Notes under the pieces: model-generated
Seen by the model: the letters and a program-made list of their open reading frames with translations, nothing else
Database searches by the model: none
What the model was told of the DNA's origin: nothing
Source: Bacteroides intestinalis
GTDB lineage: Bacteria; Bacteroidota; Bacteroidia; Bacteroidales; Bacteroidaceae
NCBI RefSeq assembly: GCF_003464595.1
Contig: NZ_QRZF01000003.1
Coordinates: 248,001 to 312,000, forward strand
DNA length: 64,000 nt
Direction of reading: 5' to 3'
Shown here: positions 1 through 7,636 of the stretch, in pieces
Layout: the number at the start of each line of letters is the position of its first letter
Position numbering within the stretch: the first letter of the stretch is position 1
Program-made: the position numbers and the translations under genes

Positions 1-592
1 AATTAAACAGTTTATCAAAGCCTTGTTCTACTTGTTGGAATAGGTTTACTCGCTCAAAGCTACCTTTGATTACTCCGTTCGTGGTATTTTTGTGGTTAGT
101 TAGCGGTGAAAGTTTCTTTTTATTGGCTTGGTCTTTCCGGCTCACTATCAAATGACAGTGCATATTCAGTTTGTTATCTGAATGACTACGGTCAAAATGA
201 ATCTTCCCGTAAAACTTTATATCCGAAGAAGATAGCTTTTTATTAAAGTTTTTGGCATATTCGGGAATAAACACTTCACGAATATAGCGTTTCATTGCTT
301 CGGCTTGTTCCTGTTCTGTATTACCCATCGCTTGAAGTTCCTTTTCCGATGGGCTGACATGGATAGCATAAAATTTAGCATCCGTTTTCAGAAGTTGCCC
401 TATATTGGTATCTATGTCTTTTATAACCTTTGATTTATAGATATTATCCTCTGCAAGATTGAAAAAGCCTTCGGTATAGATACCCTTTTCCATCCGTTCT
501 AAGTCTTCGTGCTCCATGTAATTAGCTAGCTGTCGGCAGCTTCCAGAATTATTATATGTTCCGTTAGATGGTGGAGCAAAGTCTATGTGCAT
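1..592 (-). CDS. Relaxase / mobilization protein (3' end beyond window)
   Basis: The first 197 residues of a minus-strand protein are visible; the reading frame is open to the window edge, so the C-terminus is missing. It starts MHIDFAPPSNG and carries a histidine-rich metal-binding motif (NMHCHLIVSRKD, about residues 142-153) typical of relaxases, which nick DNA at oriT and lead it through conjugation. The overall look matches the Bacteroides MobB/DUF5712-type mobilization proteins. It starts 4 bp after the stop of the BfmA/BtgA-like gene, so the two are one mobilization operon. The family name is from memory of such proteins; the relaxase role is likely because of motif plus partner. Confidence 0.75.
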   Translation of the reverse strand, partial: MHIDFAPPSNGTYNNSGSCRQLANYMEHEDLERMEKGIYTEGFFNLAEDNIYKSKVIKDIDTNIGQLLKTDAKFYAIHVSPSEKELQAMGNTEQEQAEAMKRYIREVFIPEYAKNFNKKLSSSDIKFYGKIHFDRSHSDNKLNMHCHLIVSRKDQANKKKLSPLTNHKNTTNGVIKGSFERVNLFQQVEQGFDKLFN

Positions 593-596
593 TATC

Positions 597-1181
597 CTAT
601 GTGTTTATAAGATTACTGATTTCGGTTTTCAGATTCTCTTTCCTTTTACTATCCATCACACCGCAAGCAGATAGTTCTGAGTAAAGTTGTATCAGGTGAA
701 GTAACTTTTTATAATCACGTTGGTGTATGTGATAGAGTGTATTAATCTGTTTGGATTGATTATTTATCACATCGGCATGATTGCCAAACTGTTCACTTAA
801 CTTTTTAAGTACGGCTGTTTGTCTCTCCTGACTGGCTTCCAATTGTGAGAGAATAAGTGTTTCCAAAGTTTTGCCGATAGAGTCGAAACGCAAAGCAATA
901 GAATTTGTTGCCCGTATCATGGGATTCAGCTGTTCTTCCTCATAATGACGGATGAAACGGATAATATCATCCTGCCTCTTATTTACTTTCGCCAGTTCCG
1001 ATTTTACGGATTCAGGTGCTTCGGATGGGTTGATATGTGCCTTATCGATATACCTGAACGCCAACTTTACAACTTCGCTCTTTTTCAGTGAATAGCGTTT
1101 GCATATCTTCTCGACCAAAGCTGCCGTTTCCTTGTCTATGGAAATGGTAGTGAATATCGTTTTTCGACTGCTATTTGGCAT
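597..1181 (-). CDS. BfmA/BtgA-family mobilization protein
   Basis: This 194-residue protein has a short N-terminal part (about residues 8-50, with TISIDKETAALVEKICKRY and KKSEVVKLAFRYI) that looks like a ribbon-helix-helix DNA-binding fold. The rest is predicted to be long helices or coiled coil (about 55-185). Small proteins of this build, BfmA/BtgA, act as the DNA-binding accessory of the relaxase on Bacteroides mobilizable transposons and plasmids. The gene sits directly upstream of the relaxase and just downstream of a structured non-coding stretch that may be the oriT. It is probably cytoplasmic and part of the relaxosome. Confidence 0.75.
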   Translation of the reverse strand: MPNSSRKTIFTTISIDKETAALVEKICKRYSLKKSEVVKLAFRYIDKAHINPSEAPESVKSELAKVNKRQDDIIRFIRHYEEEQLNPMIRATNSIALRFDSIGKTLETLILSQLEASQERQTAVLKKLSEQFGNHADVINNQSKQINTLYHIHQRDYKKLLHLIQLYSELSACGVMDSKRKENLKTEISNLINT

Positions 1182-1270
1182 GGTAATTACTTTTTTATAG
1201 AAATATGAATAGATAAATATCTGATAATAAGCATTACAAAGAAAATGCTTATTACAGGTGTCATTACAGC

Positions 1271-1407
1271 GTGTTCTTGGAACACACTAAAGCCGAAGGC
1301 TTTGCCCCGCAGGGCAAGAGGGAAGAGCAGGACTTGTCCAGTTCCCTCTTGCTCGATTTAGTGAAACGGGCTGAACCGATAGGTGAAGCGGTTTCTGCTA
1401 AATCGGG
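1271..1407. other. Structured non-coding region, candidate oriT
   Basis: The 284-bp gap in front of the mobilization genes holds nested inverted repeats. There is a palindrome GTGTTCTTGGAACAC at 1271-1285. An 11-bp perfect stem GCAAGAGGGAA occurs at 1314-1324 with its complement at 1342-1352, and its loop contains GGAC-TT-GTCC. A further stem pairs CGATTTAG (about 1353-1360) with CTAAATCG (about 1398-1405). No open reading frame is present. Dense stems immediately upstream of mob genes are typical of transfer origins; the nick site is not identified. Confidence 0.45.
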
Positions 1408-1465
1408 GTGTTAACACAAAGTGATAGCTTAAACACAAGCTTCTCTTCTCTGCTGCATTTTGCTG

Positions 1466-1765
1466 TCAGGGTTTGTTTTCTAATTGATTGGCTTTTTCAA
1501 ACTGTTTATAAGTTTGATAATCGGCTCGCTCACGAACAAAAGCTCTAATATCGCTAGCCCGATAGTAAGTTTTATGCCCAATAGTAAAGTAGGGGAGCTT
1601 ACCTTTTAGTCGATAGCGTTGTAAAGTTTTGAAAGACACTTTTAATAGAAACGCTAAATCCTGATTATCAAGTAATCTTTTATTTTCATCTAATACCTGA
1701 CTTGTATTGATAAGGGATTTTAAGTCTTGCCCTATTTCGTTGAGCTTCTTGGATAGTTTTTCCAT
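1466..1765 (-). CDS. Helix-turn-helix (excisionase/MerR-like) protein
   Basis: A 99-residue protein whose residues about 31-77 (LLDNQDLAFLLKVSFKTLQRY ... GHKTYYRASDIRAFV in pieces) match the HTH_17/excisionase-like winged helix common on Bacteroides integrative elements, where such proteins direct excision or control int and mob genes. The frame is open for 18 codons upstream of the chosen ATG (reading ...DEKYIDNENFDKW) and then meets a stop inside the integrase remnant. The original protein may therefore have been longer and lost its start when the integrase was deleted. DNA binding is well supported; the exact role is inferred. Confidence 0.65.
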   Translation of the reverse strand: MEKLSKKLNEIGQDLKSLINTSQVLDENKRLLDNQDLAFLLKVSFKTLQRYRLKGKLPYFTIGHKTYYRASDIRAFVRERADYQTYKQFEKANQLENKP

Positions 1766-1788
1766 CCATTTATCGAAGTTTTCGTTGT

Positions 1789-1869
1789 CTATATACTTTT
1801 CATCAAAGGGCTTTCTCCATTACTAAGAGTTTTGTACTTGTAATACATTACTTTAATAGTTTCACTCAT
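1789..1869 (-). pseudogene. Integrase 5' remnant (26 codons)
   Basis: Reading the minus strand from an ATG at 1869 gives MSETIKVMYYKYKTLSNG followed by ESPLMKSI and a stop. The opening resembles the start of the arm-type DNA-binding domain of Bacteroides tyrosine integrases, which normally continue for about 400 residues. It breaks off after SPLM, where the frame runs into the upstream extension of the helix-turn-helix gene. It lies 10 bp from a copy of the 41-bp repeat, the place where int usually sits relative to an att site. This suggests a deletion removed the body of an integrase gene. The identification rests on a short peptide. Confidence 0.45.
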
Positions 1870-1878
1870 ACGAATTTC

Positions 1879-1919
1879 GGTTTAACTTGAGACTAAAACC
1901 GTAGTGTTCTAAACGAAAA
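1879..1919. repeat. 41-bp direct repeat, copy 1 (candidate att site)
   Basis: The sequence starts GGTTTAACTTGAGACTAAAA and continues CCGTAGTGTTCTAAACGAAAA. It recurs at 4896-4937 in the same orientation with one substitution and one 1-bp indel; the first 27 bases are identical. The two copies bracket the OLD/DUF1016 operon. Both copies overlap the U-tract side of a minus-strand terminator. Confidence 0.8.
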
Positions 1920-1947
1920 GAGGTTGTGCCAGCATTTTGACAACCTC
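1916..1947 (-). terminator. Terminator of the OLD/DUF1016 operon
   Basis: An 8-bp stem, GAGGTTGT at 1920-1927 paired with ACAACCTC at 1940-1947, is followed on the minus strand by a run of four T. It lies 9 bp past the stop of the OLD-family gene. Confidence 0.65.
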
Positions 1948-1955
1948 CTGAAAAA

Positions 1956-3587
1956 CTATACATTATCCTCAATAAATTGCGGATCGTGAATAATGCCATT
2001 TTTATAAATAATATCCTTTAACCATTCTAAACAAGGAACTTTAGTATTTACATCTTTGATCGTTTGAGCAAAATTATAAGCGGTTAATGGTTTGCCATCA
2101 TCTGATTTTACTGTTATTCCGTGTGCCTCTTCAAAATTATGAATATGTACATACCGTTTCGATAAATTATTGCTTGCTTGTACATTTTCCCATATCTTGG
2201 TATTAATTGTCCACGCAGCTTTTTTTTCTTTATCATCAGAATCGTGTATAATATAATGTTCTATATGAAAAGCTGTGAGAATTTCCTGAAAAAAAGGTAT
2301 GTTCATTTTTGAACCAGTATTAAGAACGAATATTTCCTCGTCAGGAAAAAAACGAGTCAATAGATCTCGGTATACTATCGTTTCAGTATCTCCTTCAACT
2401 AATAAAACTTTGTCTGCATAAAATGCTTCGCAGATGTGAGGATTAAATCTGTTTACCATTTGCACCCATTTCTTTGCTTCTTCATTTCTTCCAAATAGCG
2501 TTTCCCCAACTTGATATGTTTGTGTTTCTTCATCTGTGTTTTTGATCACCCTAATAAGCGACGAATGTGGTTGTGAAATGTCTATCATTAGTGGAGAATG
2601 AGTAGCACAAAGAATTTGATATGGGCTATTTTTTGATAACTCATATAGACTTTTTCGTAATTTAAATGCAATTTTAGGGTGTAAAAAAAGTTCTGGTTCT
2701 TCAAATAAGATAATGTATTGTTTCTTATTTCCTTCGTTTTCTCTTTTTAAAAATGTGAGAAAATTGAATAGAGCTTGTCGTATGACCCCATGTCCATTTT
2801 GAAGAAAGGTTTCTTTTCTTTCTGTTCCAGCTCTTTCTACTGAAATAGAATGGTTTTTCTTGAACGCATCTTCGAGTTTTATATTTTCTTCTTTTGAAGG
2901 TTGAATTTTTAGAGTAAGTTCCGCAAAAACTTCTTGAAAATGTCTATTGAGTTCTAAATTTAATTTTTCGACTGCTTCAGAACCAGTAATACGCTCCTGC
3001 AATTTTCTTACTCCATCTATTAAATTTTTAAACTCTTCTGGATATTCTGACCTTACTTTTTTGATAAAATCATCTTGAATGAGTTTATTAACTTTTTCTT
3101 CCAACGATGCTTGATCTTCCATTGCGTTGATAGCAATTGGAGTTGGGGTATATTTAGTCAATTTTGTGTGTAGTCCACCAAATCCATTTTCAATCCAACT
3201 TGCATCATGTGGAGAATATGTTTCTTTTGCAAATGTACTATCAGGTTTACTCCATGTTTTTCTAATCTTTACAAAGCCATTTTCGTCAACCCATTTCTCA
3301 ATCCAATTAGGTTCTTTCTTCTCTTTGAGGTCAGGATCATCAGAATCTTCTTCATCCAATTCAAATATACCTTCAATAACTATTGGGGTTGAATAATCAT
3401 AGTTATTAAAATCATCAGTCTTTGCTATTTGTTTCGGGTCAATAAAGAATTCATATGCTCTTAGAAAAGATGATTTTCCAATATTGTTTTGTCCAATTAA
3501 GAATATAATATTAGAATTCGTGAAGTCTATAACATTACTTCCTTTCAAACCTCTAAAGTTTGATATGATTAGTTTTATTAGTTTCAT
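1956..3587 (-). CDS. OLD-family ATPase/Toprim endonuclease
   Basis: This 543-residue protein has an ABC-type ATPase half. Walker A is GQNNIGKS at 32-39, a signature-like NGHGVIRQAL is at about 264-273, Walker B IILFEEPELFLHP at about 292-304, and the H-loop ATHS at 328-331. A C-terminal Toprim half follows, with VEGDTE at 397-402 and DSDD at 449-452. This is the layout of OLD nucleases (overcoming lysogenization defect), including the nuclease subunits of Gabija and PARIS-type defences. It lies 7 bp downstream of a DUF1016 nuclease gene and appears co-transcribed with it. All key motifs are intact. A role in phage or plasmid defence is inferred from family and island context. Confidence 0.85.
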   Translation of the reverse strand: MKLIKLIISNFRGLKGSNVIDFTNSNIIFLIGQNNIGKSSFLRAYEFFIDPKQIAKTDDFNNYDYSTPIVIEGIFELDEEDSDDPDLKEKKEPNWIEKWVDENGFVKIRKTWSKPDSTFAKETYSPHDASWIENGFGGLHTKLTKYTPTPIAINAMEDQASLEEKVNKLIQDDFIKKVRSEYPEEFKNLIDGVRKLQERITGSEAVEKLNLELNRHFQEVFAELTLKIQPSKEENIKLEDAFKKNHSISVERAGTERKETFLQNGHGVIRQALFNFLTFLKRENEGNKKQYIILFEEPELFLHPKIAFKLRKSLYELSKNSPYQILCATHSPLMIDISQPHSSLIRVIKNTDEETQTYQVGETLFGRNEEAKKWVQMVNRFNPHICEAFYADKVLLVEGDTETIVYRDLLTRFFPDEEIFVLNTGSKMNIPFFQEILTAFHIEHYIIHDSDDKEKKAAWTINTKIWENVQASNNLSKRYVHIHNFEEAHGITVKSDDGKPLTAYNFAQTIKDVNTKVPCLEWLKDIIYKNGIIHDPQFIEDNV

Positions 3588-3594
3588 GTTTTAT

Positions 3595-4683
3595 TTATAC
3601 AATTTTGTTAAGTTCTTCTTCAACTTCCTCAATTGTTGGCAATTTACTTCTCAGATTATCAGGAAGTAGCTCCTTTACGTTAAACTCGCTAACCCCAATT
3701 GGAGAGGATATATTTTGCAATGCATATTCTACTTCAATCCTATCCTTATCTCGACAGAGTAGCATTCCTATGGTCGGATTATCATATTCTCCTCTTAGTG
3801 TGTTGTTGATAAGGTTTTGATAGAAGTTTAGCTGTCCCAAGTGTTCAGGTTTAAAGTTCCCATTTTTAAGCTCTATAACTACGTAAGCTCTCAAAGGAAT
3901 ATGATAGAATAAGAGGTCGCAGAAATACTCCTTGTTATTCAAGTTCAAACAATATTGCTCCCCTACAAATGCAAACCCTTTACCTAATTCGAGAAGAAAC
4001 TGGGTGATGTGAGTTACAAGTTGTTTTTCTATATCCCGTTCTCGTGCTTTTTGAGATACAGACACAAAATCAAACCAATATGGGTCTTTTACTACTTCCT
4101 GTGCCATATCCGCTGTTAGGGCTGGTAAGGTCTGCGAGAAGTTTGTTTGTCCTTGTCCGTAATGTTCGTAGAGTTGTTGCTTGAACTGATTTTCTAAAAT
4201 GCTTCTGCTCCAACTGTTAGATAGAGTTTGATGTGCATAAAACAATGCTTCTTCTATATTTTGAGCTTTGCTAATTATCACCTTTTGATGTCCCCAAGGA
4301 ATATCAAAGATAATCTTATAATTATCAGCTATTTGTAATTGTCCCTCAACTTGGGGGACAATTGAGTTATTGGGTGAAATATGCATCTGTCCTGCATAAA
4401 ACTCATAGAAATTCTTACTGTAGTATAGGTTCTGACGGGAAAAACCCTGCATATCAGGAAACTCATTGCGCAAGTCTACTGAAAGCTTGTTTATTACCTT
4501 ATCACCCCAATTTTGTTCTTTCAGTTTTAGAGAGATCATTTGTCCTAACCGCCAATAAAAGTGTATCAACTCTGTATTAGCTGTTTTTATCATTCGTATT
4601 TTAGTAGAACGAATTTGCTGCTTGATGGCTTTTAGCCACTCTATATATTCACTATCTATTGCACTAATAGGATTATCTTTCAT
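3595..4683 (-). CDS. DUF1016 / YhcG-like PD-(D/E)XK nuclease
   Basis: This 362-residue protein has the two-part build of the DUF1016 (YhcG) family. The N-terminal region (about 12-190) includes GFSRQNLYYSKNFYEFY. The C-terminal PD-(D/E)XK nuclease core has the expected acidic residue in FCDLLFYH (D256) and the E-x-K motif in VIELKNG (E271, K273). Such proteins are often found in defence islands or next to restriction genes; their substrate is not settled. It is the first gene of a two-gene operon with the OLD nuclease. Full length for the family, and catalytic residues are present. The ATG abuts an inverted repeat that overlaps the promoter. Confidence 0.85.
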   Translation of the reverse strand: MKDNPISAIDSEYIEWLKAIKQQIRSTKIRMIKTANTELIHFYWRLGQMISLKLKEQNWGDKVINKLSVDLRNEFPDMQGFSRQNLYYSKNFYEFYAGQMHISPNNSIVPQVEGQLQIADNYKIIFDIPWGHQKVIISKAQNIEEALFYAHQTLSNSWSRSILENQFKQQLYEHYGQGQTNFSQTLPALTADMAQEVVKDPYWFDFVSVSQKARERDIEKQLVTHITQFLLELGKGFAFVGEQYCLNLNNKEYFCDLLFYHIPLRAYVVIELKNGNFKPEHLGQLNFYQNLINNTLRGEYDNPTIGMLLCRDKDRIEVEYALQNISSPIGVSEFNVKELLPDNLRSKLPTIEEVEEELNKIV

Positions 4684-4684
4684 G

Positions 4685-4707
4685 TACCTTTGTTTTTTGC
4701 AAAGGTA
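4685..4707 (-). promoter_or_regulatory. Promoter -7 element inside an inverted repeat
   Basis: TACCTTTG on the minus strand (4700-4707) fits the Bacteroides -7 consensus TAnnTTTG and lies 16 bp before the DUF1016 start codon. Its perfect 8-bp complement sits at 4685-4692, directly beside the ATG, so the two arms form an inverted repeat with a 7-bp spacer. No convincing -33 TTTG is seen. The repeat could bind a repressor or fold in the short leader. Confidence 0.5.
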
Positions 4708-4895
4708 AACAATTTAATATAATGATAGTATGTTTTTGAAATACATTCTTTTAGCTTAGTACTGGTGAAAGTTCATAGAATACTCCTAAAGTATTTCTTT
4801 GAATCGAATAGTGTTATGCTAATACTTGGTTCCGAAAATCTGTACCTGCTAATATTGGACAAATTGTATCTATTTCCATTTGTCTTTTAACTCTT

Positions 4896-4937
4896 GGTTT
4901 AACTTGAGACTAAAACCGTAGTATTCTAAAACGAAAA
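4896..4937. repeat. 41-bp direct repeat, copy 2, beside tRNA-Lys (candidate att)
   Basis: This is the second copy of the repeat at 1879-1919. It lies just downstream of the tRNA-Lys terminator, a usual place for integration of mobile elements. The bases from 4708 to 4895 hold no gene or other structure I can recognise. Confidence 0.8.
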
Positions 4938-4965
4938 AAAGCAGCTATCTGAATTAGATAACTGC
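4934..4965 (-). terminator. tRNA-Lys terminator
   Basis: A 10-bp stem, GCAGCTATCT at 4941-4950 paired (one G-U) with AGATAACTGC at 4956-4965, is followed on the minus strand by seven T. It lies 13 bp past the tRNA 3' end. Confidence 0.8.
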
Positions 4966-4978
4966 TTGATTTTTCTAG

Positions 4979-5051
4979 TGATCCGCTTGGGGCTCGAACC
5001 CAAGACCCCAACATTAAAAGTGTTGTGCTCTACCTGCTGAGCTAGCGAATC
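4979..5051 (-). tRNA. tRNA-Lys (anticodon TTT)
   Basis: On the minus strand the 73-nt sequence folds as a cloverleaf. The acceptor stem pairs GATTCGC with GCGGATC. The D-arm contains GCTCAGCAGGTAGAGC, the anticodon loop is CTTTTAA, and the T-arm contains GGTTCGAGCCCC. The discriminator base is A and CCA is not encoded. Its 3' flank carries a candidate att site for the neighbouring mobile DNA. Confidence 0.97.
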
Positions 5052-5077
5052 AAACCTTTATTGCTGTTAAGCGGGTG

Positions 5078-5107
5078 CAAAGATAGGTACTTTTATTTAA
5101 TTTGCAA
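5078..5107 (-). promoter_or_regulatory. Promoter of tRNA-Lys
   Basis: On the minus strand TTG (5107-5105) is followed after 19 bp by TATCTTTG (5085-5078), a good match to the Bacteroides -33/-7 pattern, 26 bp upstream of the tRNA 5' end. Confidence 0.75.
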
Positions 5108-5131
5108 GGAATATGAGGAAAAAAGTTTGCA

Positions 5132-6262
5132 TTATTTTTCTTCTATACCCTCTATTGGTTGATCTTCAGTGGTTTCTGTCTTATAAATATTTTCTTGATT
5201 AATGATGTATCGCTGATAATAGGAGAGCATCAGAGTGGTAAGCGGCAAAGCTATAATCATACCCAGCATTCCCATTAACGATCCCCAAATGGATAGGGAG
5301 AGCAAAATAATAGCCGGATTCAGACCGGTAATCTTTCCCATGATACGGGGAACGAGATAGCCATCTTGTATGATTTGTACTATTATAAATACAGCAGCAG
5401 CCGAAGCTATGATGATCCAGAAATTATCACCGGTATCCGCAGCTTTCAGAATGGCAAGCATGATGGTGGGGACAAAGCCGATGATTTGTAGGTAAGGTAC
5501 CATATTCAGTGCACCAATGAATAATCCCAAACCAATGGCCAGCGGGAAATCAATAATCAGAAAACCGATACTGAATAGAATGCCTACGCACAAAGCTACT
5601 AATGCCTGTCCGCGGAAATATCTGTTCATGCCGTCTTTTACATCATTCAATATGCCGGTTACTGTTTTCCGGTATTTCTTTGGCATCAGGTGTGCCCAGC
5701 CTTCGGAAATACTTTCGTAATCAAGCAGAATAAACACTATATATAATAGGATAAGGAAGACGGTGAAGAACCCGAATAAGAGGTTGATAGACTCCGATAT
5801 AAGCGACCATAGTTTAGGAACGGTTACTTTAAGGGCATCCAATATATTCTCCTGGCTGAACATTTGCTCTAAGATGTGAAGGTCGATGTTCTGCCGGATA
5901 AATTCGGAGAGGGTAGTGGGGACATTGCTTGCTGTATGAGTGGTGCTGAAGTATTCTATCAATAAATCCTTTACCCGCAGGAATTCCTGAATCATGGGCG
6001 GCACAAGCAGATAGAACGCAACGCTTCCTATAACGCTAAGGGTAAGCAAGGCACAAAAGATAGATATTATTCTGTTTTTTAGCCGTAGCTTATGCTGGAA
6101 GAAGCTTACCAACGGATATATCAGATAAGCAATAAGCCAGGCAAGGAAGAACGGAAGCAATACGCCGCTCAATCGCTTCAGGAGCATTAATACCCCAATG
6201 ATGATAGCACCGAGAATGACAGCACGGATAAAACTGTCGAATGTAATTTTCTTACGCTCCAT
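5132..6262 (-). CDS. AI-2E family transporter
   Basis: This 376-residue membrane protein has hydrophobic segments near residues 12-60 (LGAIIIGVLMLLKRL, LLPFFLAWLIAYLIYP), 65-90, 150-180 and several between 210 and 350. That is the usual pattern of the AI-2E/PerM permease family. The conserved region with PYLQIIGFVPTIMLAIL and the later GLNPAIILLSLSIWG stretch are typical. Family members have been linked to export of autoinducer-2 or to Na+/H+ exchange, but substrates are mostly unknown. It lies in the inner membrane. It follows tdk on the same strand with a 25-bp gap, so the two may be co-transcribed. Confidence 0.9.
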   Translation of the reverse strand: MERKKITFDSFIRAVILGAIIIGVLMLLKRLSGVLLPFFLAWLIAYLIYPLVSFFQHKLRLKNRIISIFCALLTLSVIGSVAFYLLVPPMIQEFLRVKDLLIEYFSTTHTASNVPTTLSEFIRQNIDLHILEQMFSQENILDALKVTVPKLWSLISESINLLFGFFTVFLILLYIVFILLDYESISEGWAHLMPKKYRKTVTGILNDVKDGMNRYFRGQALVALCVGILFSIGFLIIDFPLAIGLGLFIGALNMVPYLQIIGFVPTIMLAILKAADTGDNFWIIIASAAAVFIIVQIIQDGYLVPRIMGKITGLNPAIILLSLSIWGSLMGMLGMIIALPLTTLMLSYYQRYIINQENIYKTETTEDQPIEGIEEK

Positions 6263-6287
6263 AAGGCTTTTGCTTTTTATTTATAGT

Positions 6288-6893
6288 TTATCCACCGGTG
6301 GCAGTCCGGTCCCCCTTTATTGCCCGCAGATAACATTCCCGGCAGAGGGGTTCGTATTCAGCTGTTTCTCCCAGAAGGACTTGTTTGTCGTTCTTGACAG
6401 TGCGGTGTGAGAAGGAGGCTAATTGTCCGCACTTCACACAAATAGCGTGGACCTTGGATACTTCATCGGCAATGGCGCAAAGTCCCGGCATAGGACCGAA
6501 GGGAAGACCGCGGAAGTCCATATCCAGACCTGCTACAATAACACGTATGCCATTATTGGCAAGCTCATTACACACATCAATCAGACCATTATCAAAGAAT
6601 TGCGCTTCGTCGATACCTACTACATCGATTTCTGAAGTGAACAGCAGGATACTTGCCGATGAATCAATCGGCGTAGAAGCAATGGAATGGCTGTCGTGAG
6701 ATACGACCTCTTCTTCCGAATAGCGTGTATCGATGGCAGGCTTGAATATTTCTACGCGTTGTTTGGCGAATTTAGCGCGTTTCAGACGGCGGATCAGTTC
6801 TTCTGTCTTACCGGAGAACATTGAGCCGCATATAACTTCGATTCTTCCTCTACGATTGGTTTCCTGTATATGGTCTTCCGAGAATAATACCAT
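6288..6893 (-). CDS. tdk: Thymidine kinase
   Basis: This 201-residue enzyme phosphorylates thymidine with ATP in the pyrimidine salvage pathway in the cytoplasm. The P-loop GSMFSGKT is at 23-30, the DEAQFF motif at 95-100 contains the Walker B aspartate and catalytic glutamate, and the four zinc-binding cysteines are at 152, 155 (CVKCG) and 184, 187 (CREC). It is a type II (TK1-like) kinase of normal length. It is transcribed divergently from the hypothetical gene at 6994. In Bacteroides genetics tdk is well known as a counter-selectable marker. Confidence 0.97.
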   Translation of the reverse strand: MVLFSEDHIQETNRRGRIEVICGSMFSGKTEELIRRLKRAKFAKQRVEIFKPAIDTRYSEEEVVSHDSHSIASTPIDSSASILLFTSEIDVVGIDEAQFFDNGLIDVCNELANNGIRVIVAGLDMDFRGLPFGPMPGLCAIADEVSKVHAICVKCGQLASFSHRTVKNDKQVLLGETAEYEPLCRECYLRAIKGDRTATGG

Positions 6894-6918
6894 TGTTCTA
6901 AAATGTTTATTTTAGCCG

Positions 6919-6926
6919 CAAAAATA
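6919..6926 (-). promoter_or_regulatory. -7 element of tdk promoter
   Basis: TATTTTTG on the minus strand fits TAnnTTTG and lies 26 bp before the tdk start codon. No clear -33 TTTG is seen at the usual spacing. Confidence 0.45.
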
Positions 6927-6968
6927 ACACTTTTAATGGCTTTCCGATATTTTTTCATTATTTATTTC

Positions 6969-6976
6969 TACATTTG
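6969..6976 (+). promoter_or_regulatory. -7 element of the 6994-8311 operon
   Basis: TACATTTG fits the Bacteroides -7 consensus and would start transcription about 10 bp before the first possible start codon of the next gene. No clear -33 TTTG is present. Confidence 0.45.
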
Positions 6977-6993
6977 CGGCATTAACATTTGTG

Positions 6994-7623
6994 ATGCGAA
7001 AGGAAATGCAGACATTATTGGACGACATAGAACTGGATATTCAGGAACTGAAATATTTAATGCAAGTTCTTGCAACAGACGCCAACCCTACATTGAAGGT
7101 AGTAGCTAAACGGAATATACAGCAGATGCGTGCACGACTGGATGTTTTGCAGAAACTGCTGGACGAACCTCCCGTAGAGGAAGTTGCCATTCCTGAAGCT
7201 CCTGTCGTTCCAGTGGTTATTCCCGAACCGGCCGCTGCTCCTGAACCGGTTAAACCGACTCCTGTAGAACCGGTCGTTATTGAAATCACCAAGCCGGTAG
7301 AGGTCGTATCTCCCAAGCCTGAGTCCACGCCCAAACCCGAGTCTGAACCGTCCGCAATAATATCTTCTGCATCGCCTATTTTAGCAGAACGGATAAAACC
7401 GGCCACTGATCTGCGGCATGCTATCAGTCTGAATGACTCATTCCGTTTTGCCCGTGAGATTTTTGGCGGTGATACTGCCCGCATGAATGAAGTGATACGA
7501 CAGTTGGGCGCTGCTCCTTCATTGGAAAAGGCATTGGAACTCTTTTCTTCTACCGTTAATCCTGATGAAGAGAATGAAACGGTGGTTGATTTTATAGAAC
7601 TTCTTAAGAAATACTTCAGCTAA
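6994..7623 (+). CDS. Hypothetical protein, proline-rich linker
   Basis: I do not recognise a named family. The protein is about 209 residues. An N-terminal helical part (about residues 5-60) is probably coiled coil. A long Pro/Glu/Val-rich linker (about 65-125) follows, and then a compact C-terminal domain (about 132-209, DLRHAISLNDSFRFAREIF...). The same C-terminal motif occurs in conserved Bacteroides proteins of unknown role. No signal peptide is seen. Start choice is open: GTG at 6991, ATG at 6994 or ATG at 7006. The gene ends 13 bp before rsmI, so they are probably one operon. Confidence 0.75.
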   Translation: MRKEMQTLLDDIELDIQELKYLMQVLATDANPTLKVVAKRNIQQMRARLDVLQKLLDEPPVEEVAIPEAPVVPVVIPEPAAAPEPVKPTPVEPVVIEITKPVEVVSPKPESTPKPESEPSAIISSASPILAERIKPATDLRHAISLNDSFRFAREIFGGDTARMNEVIRQLGAAPSLEKALELFSSTVNPDEENETVVDFIELLKKYFS

Positions 7624-7636
7624 AGCAATTACGGAT

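Noticed and set aside
7041..7484. 147-codon minus-strand frame inside the hypothetical gene at 6994
   Set aside because: It is an antisense shadow created by the repetitive proline-rich coding sequence.
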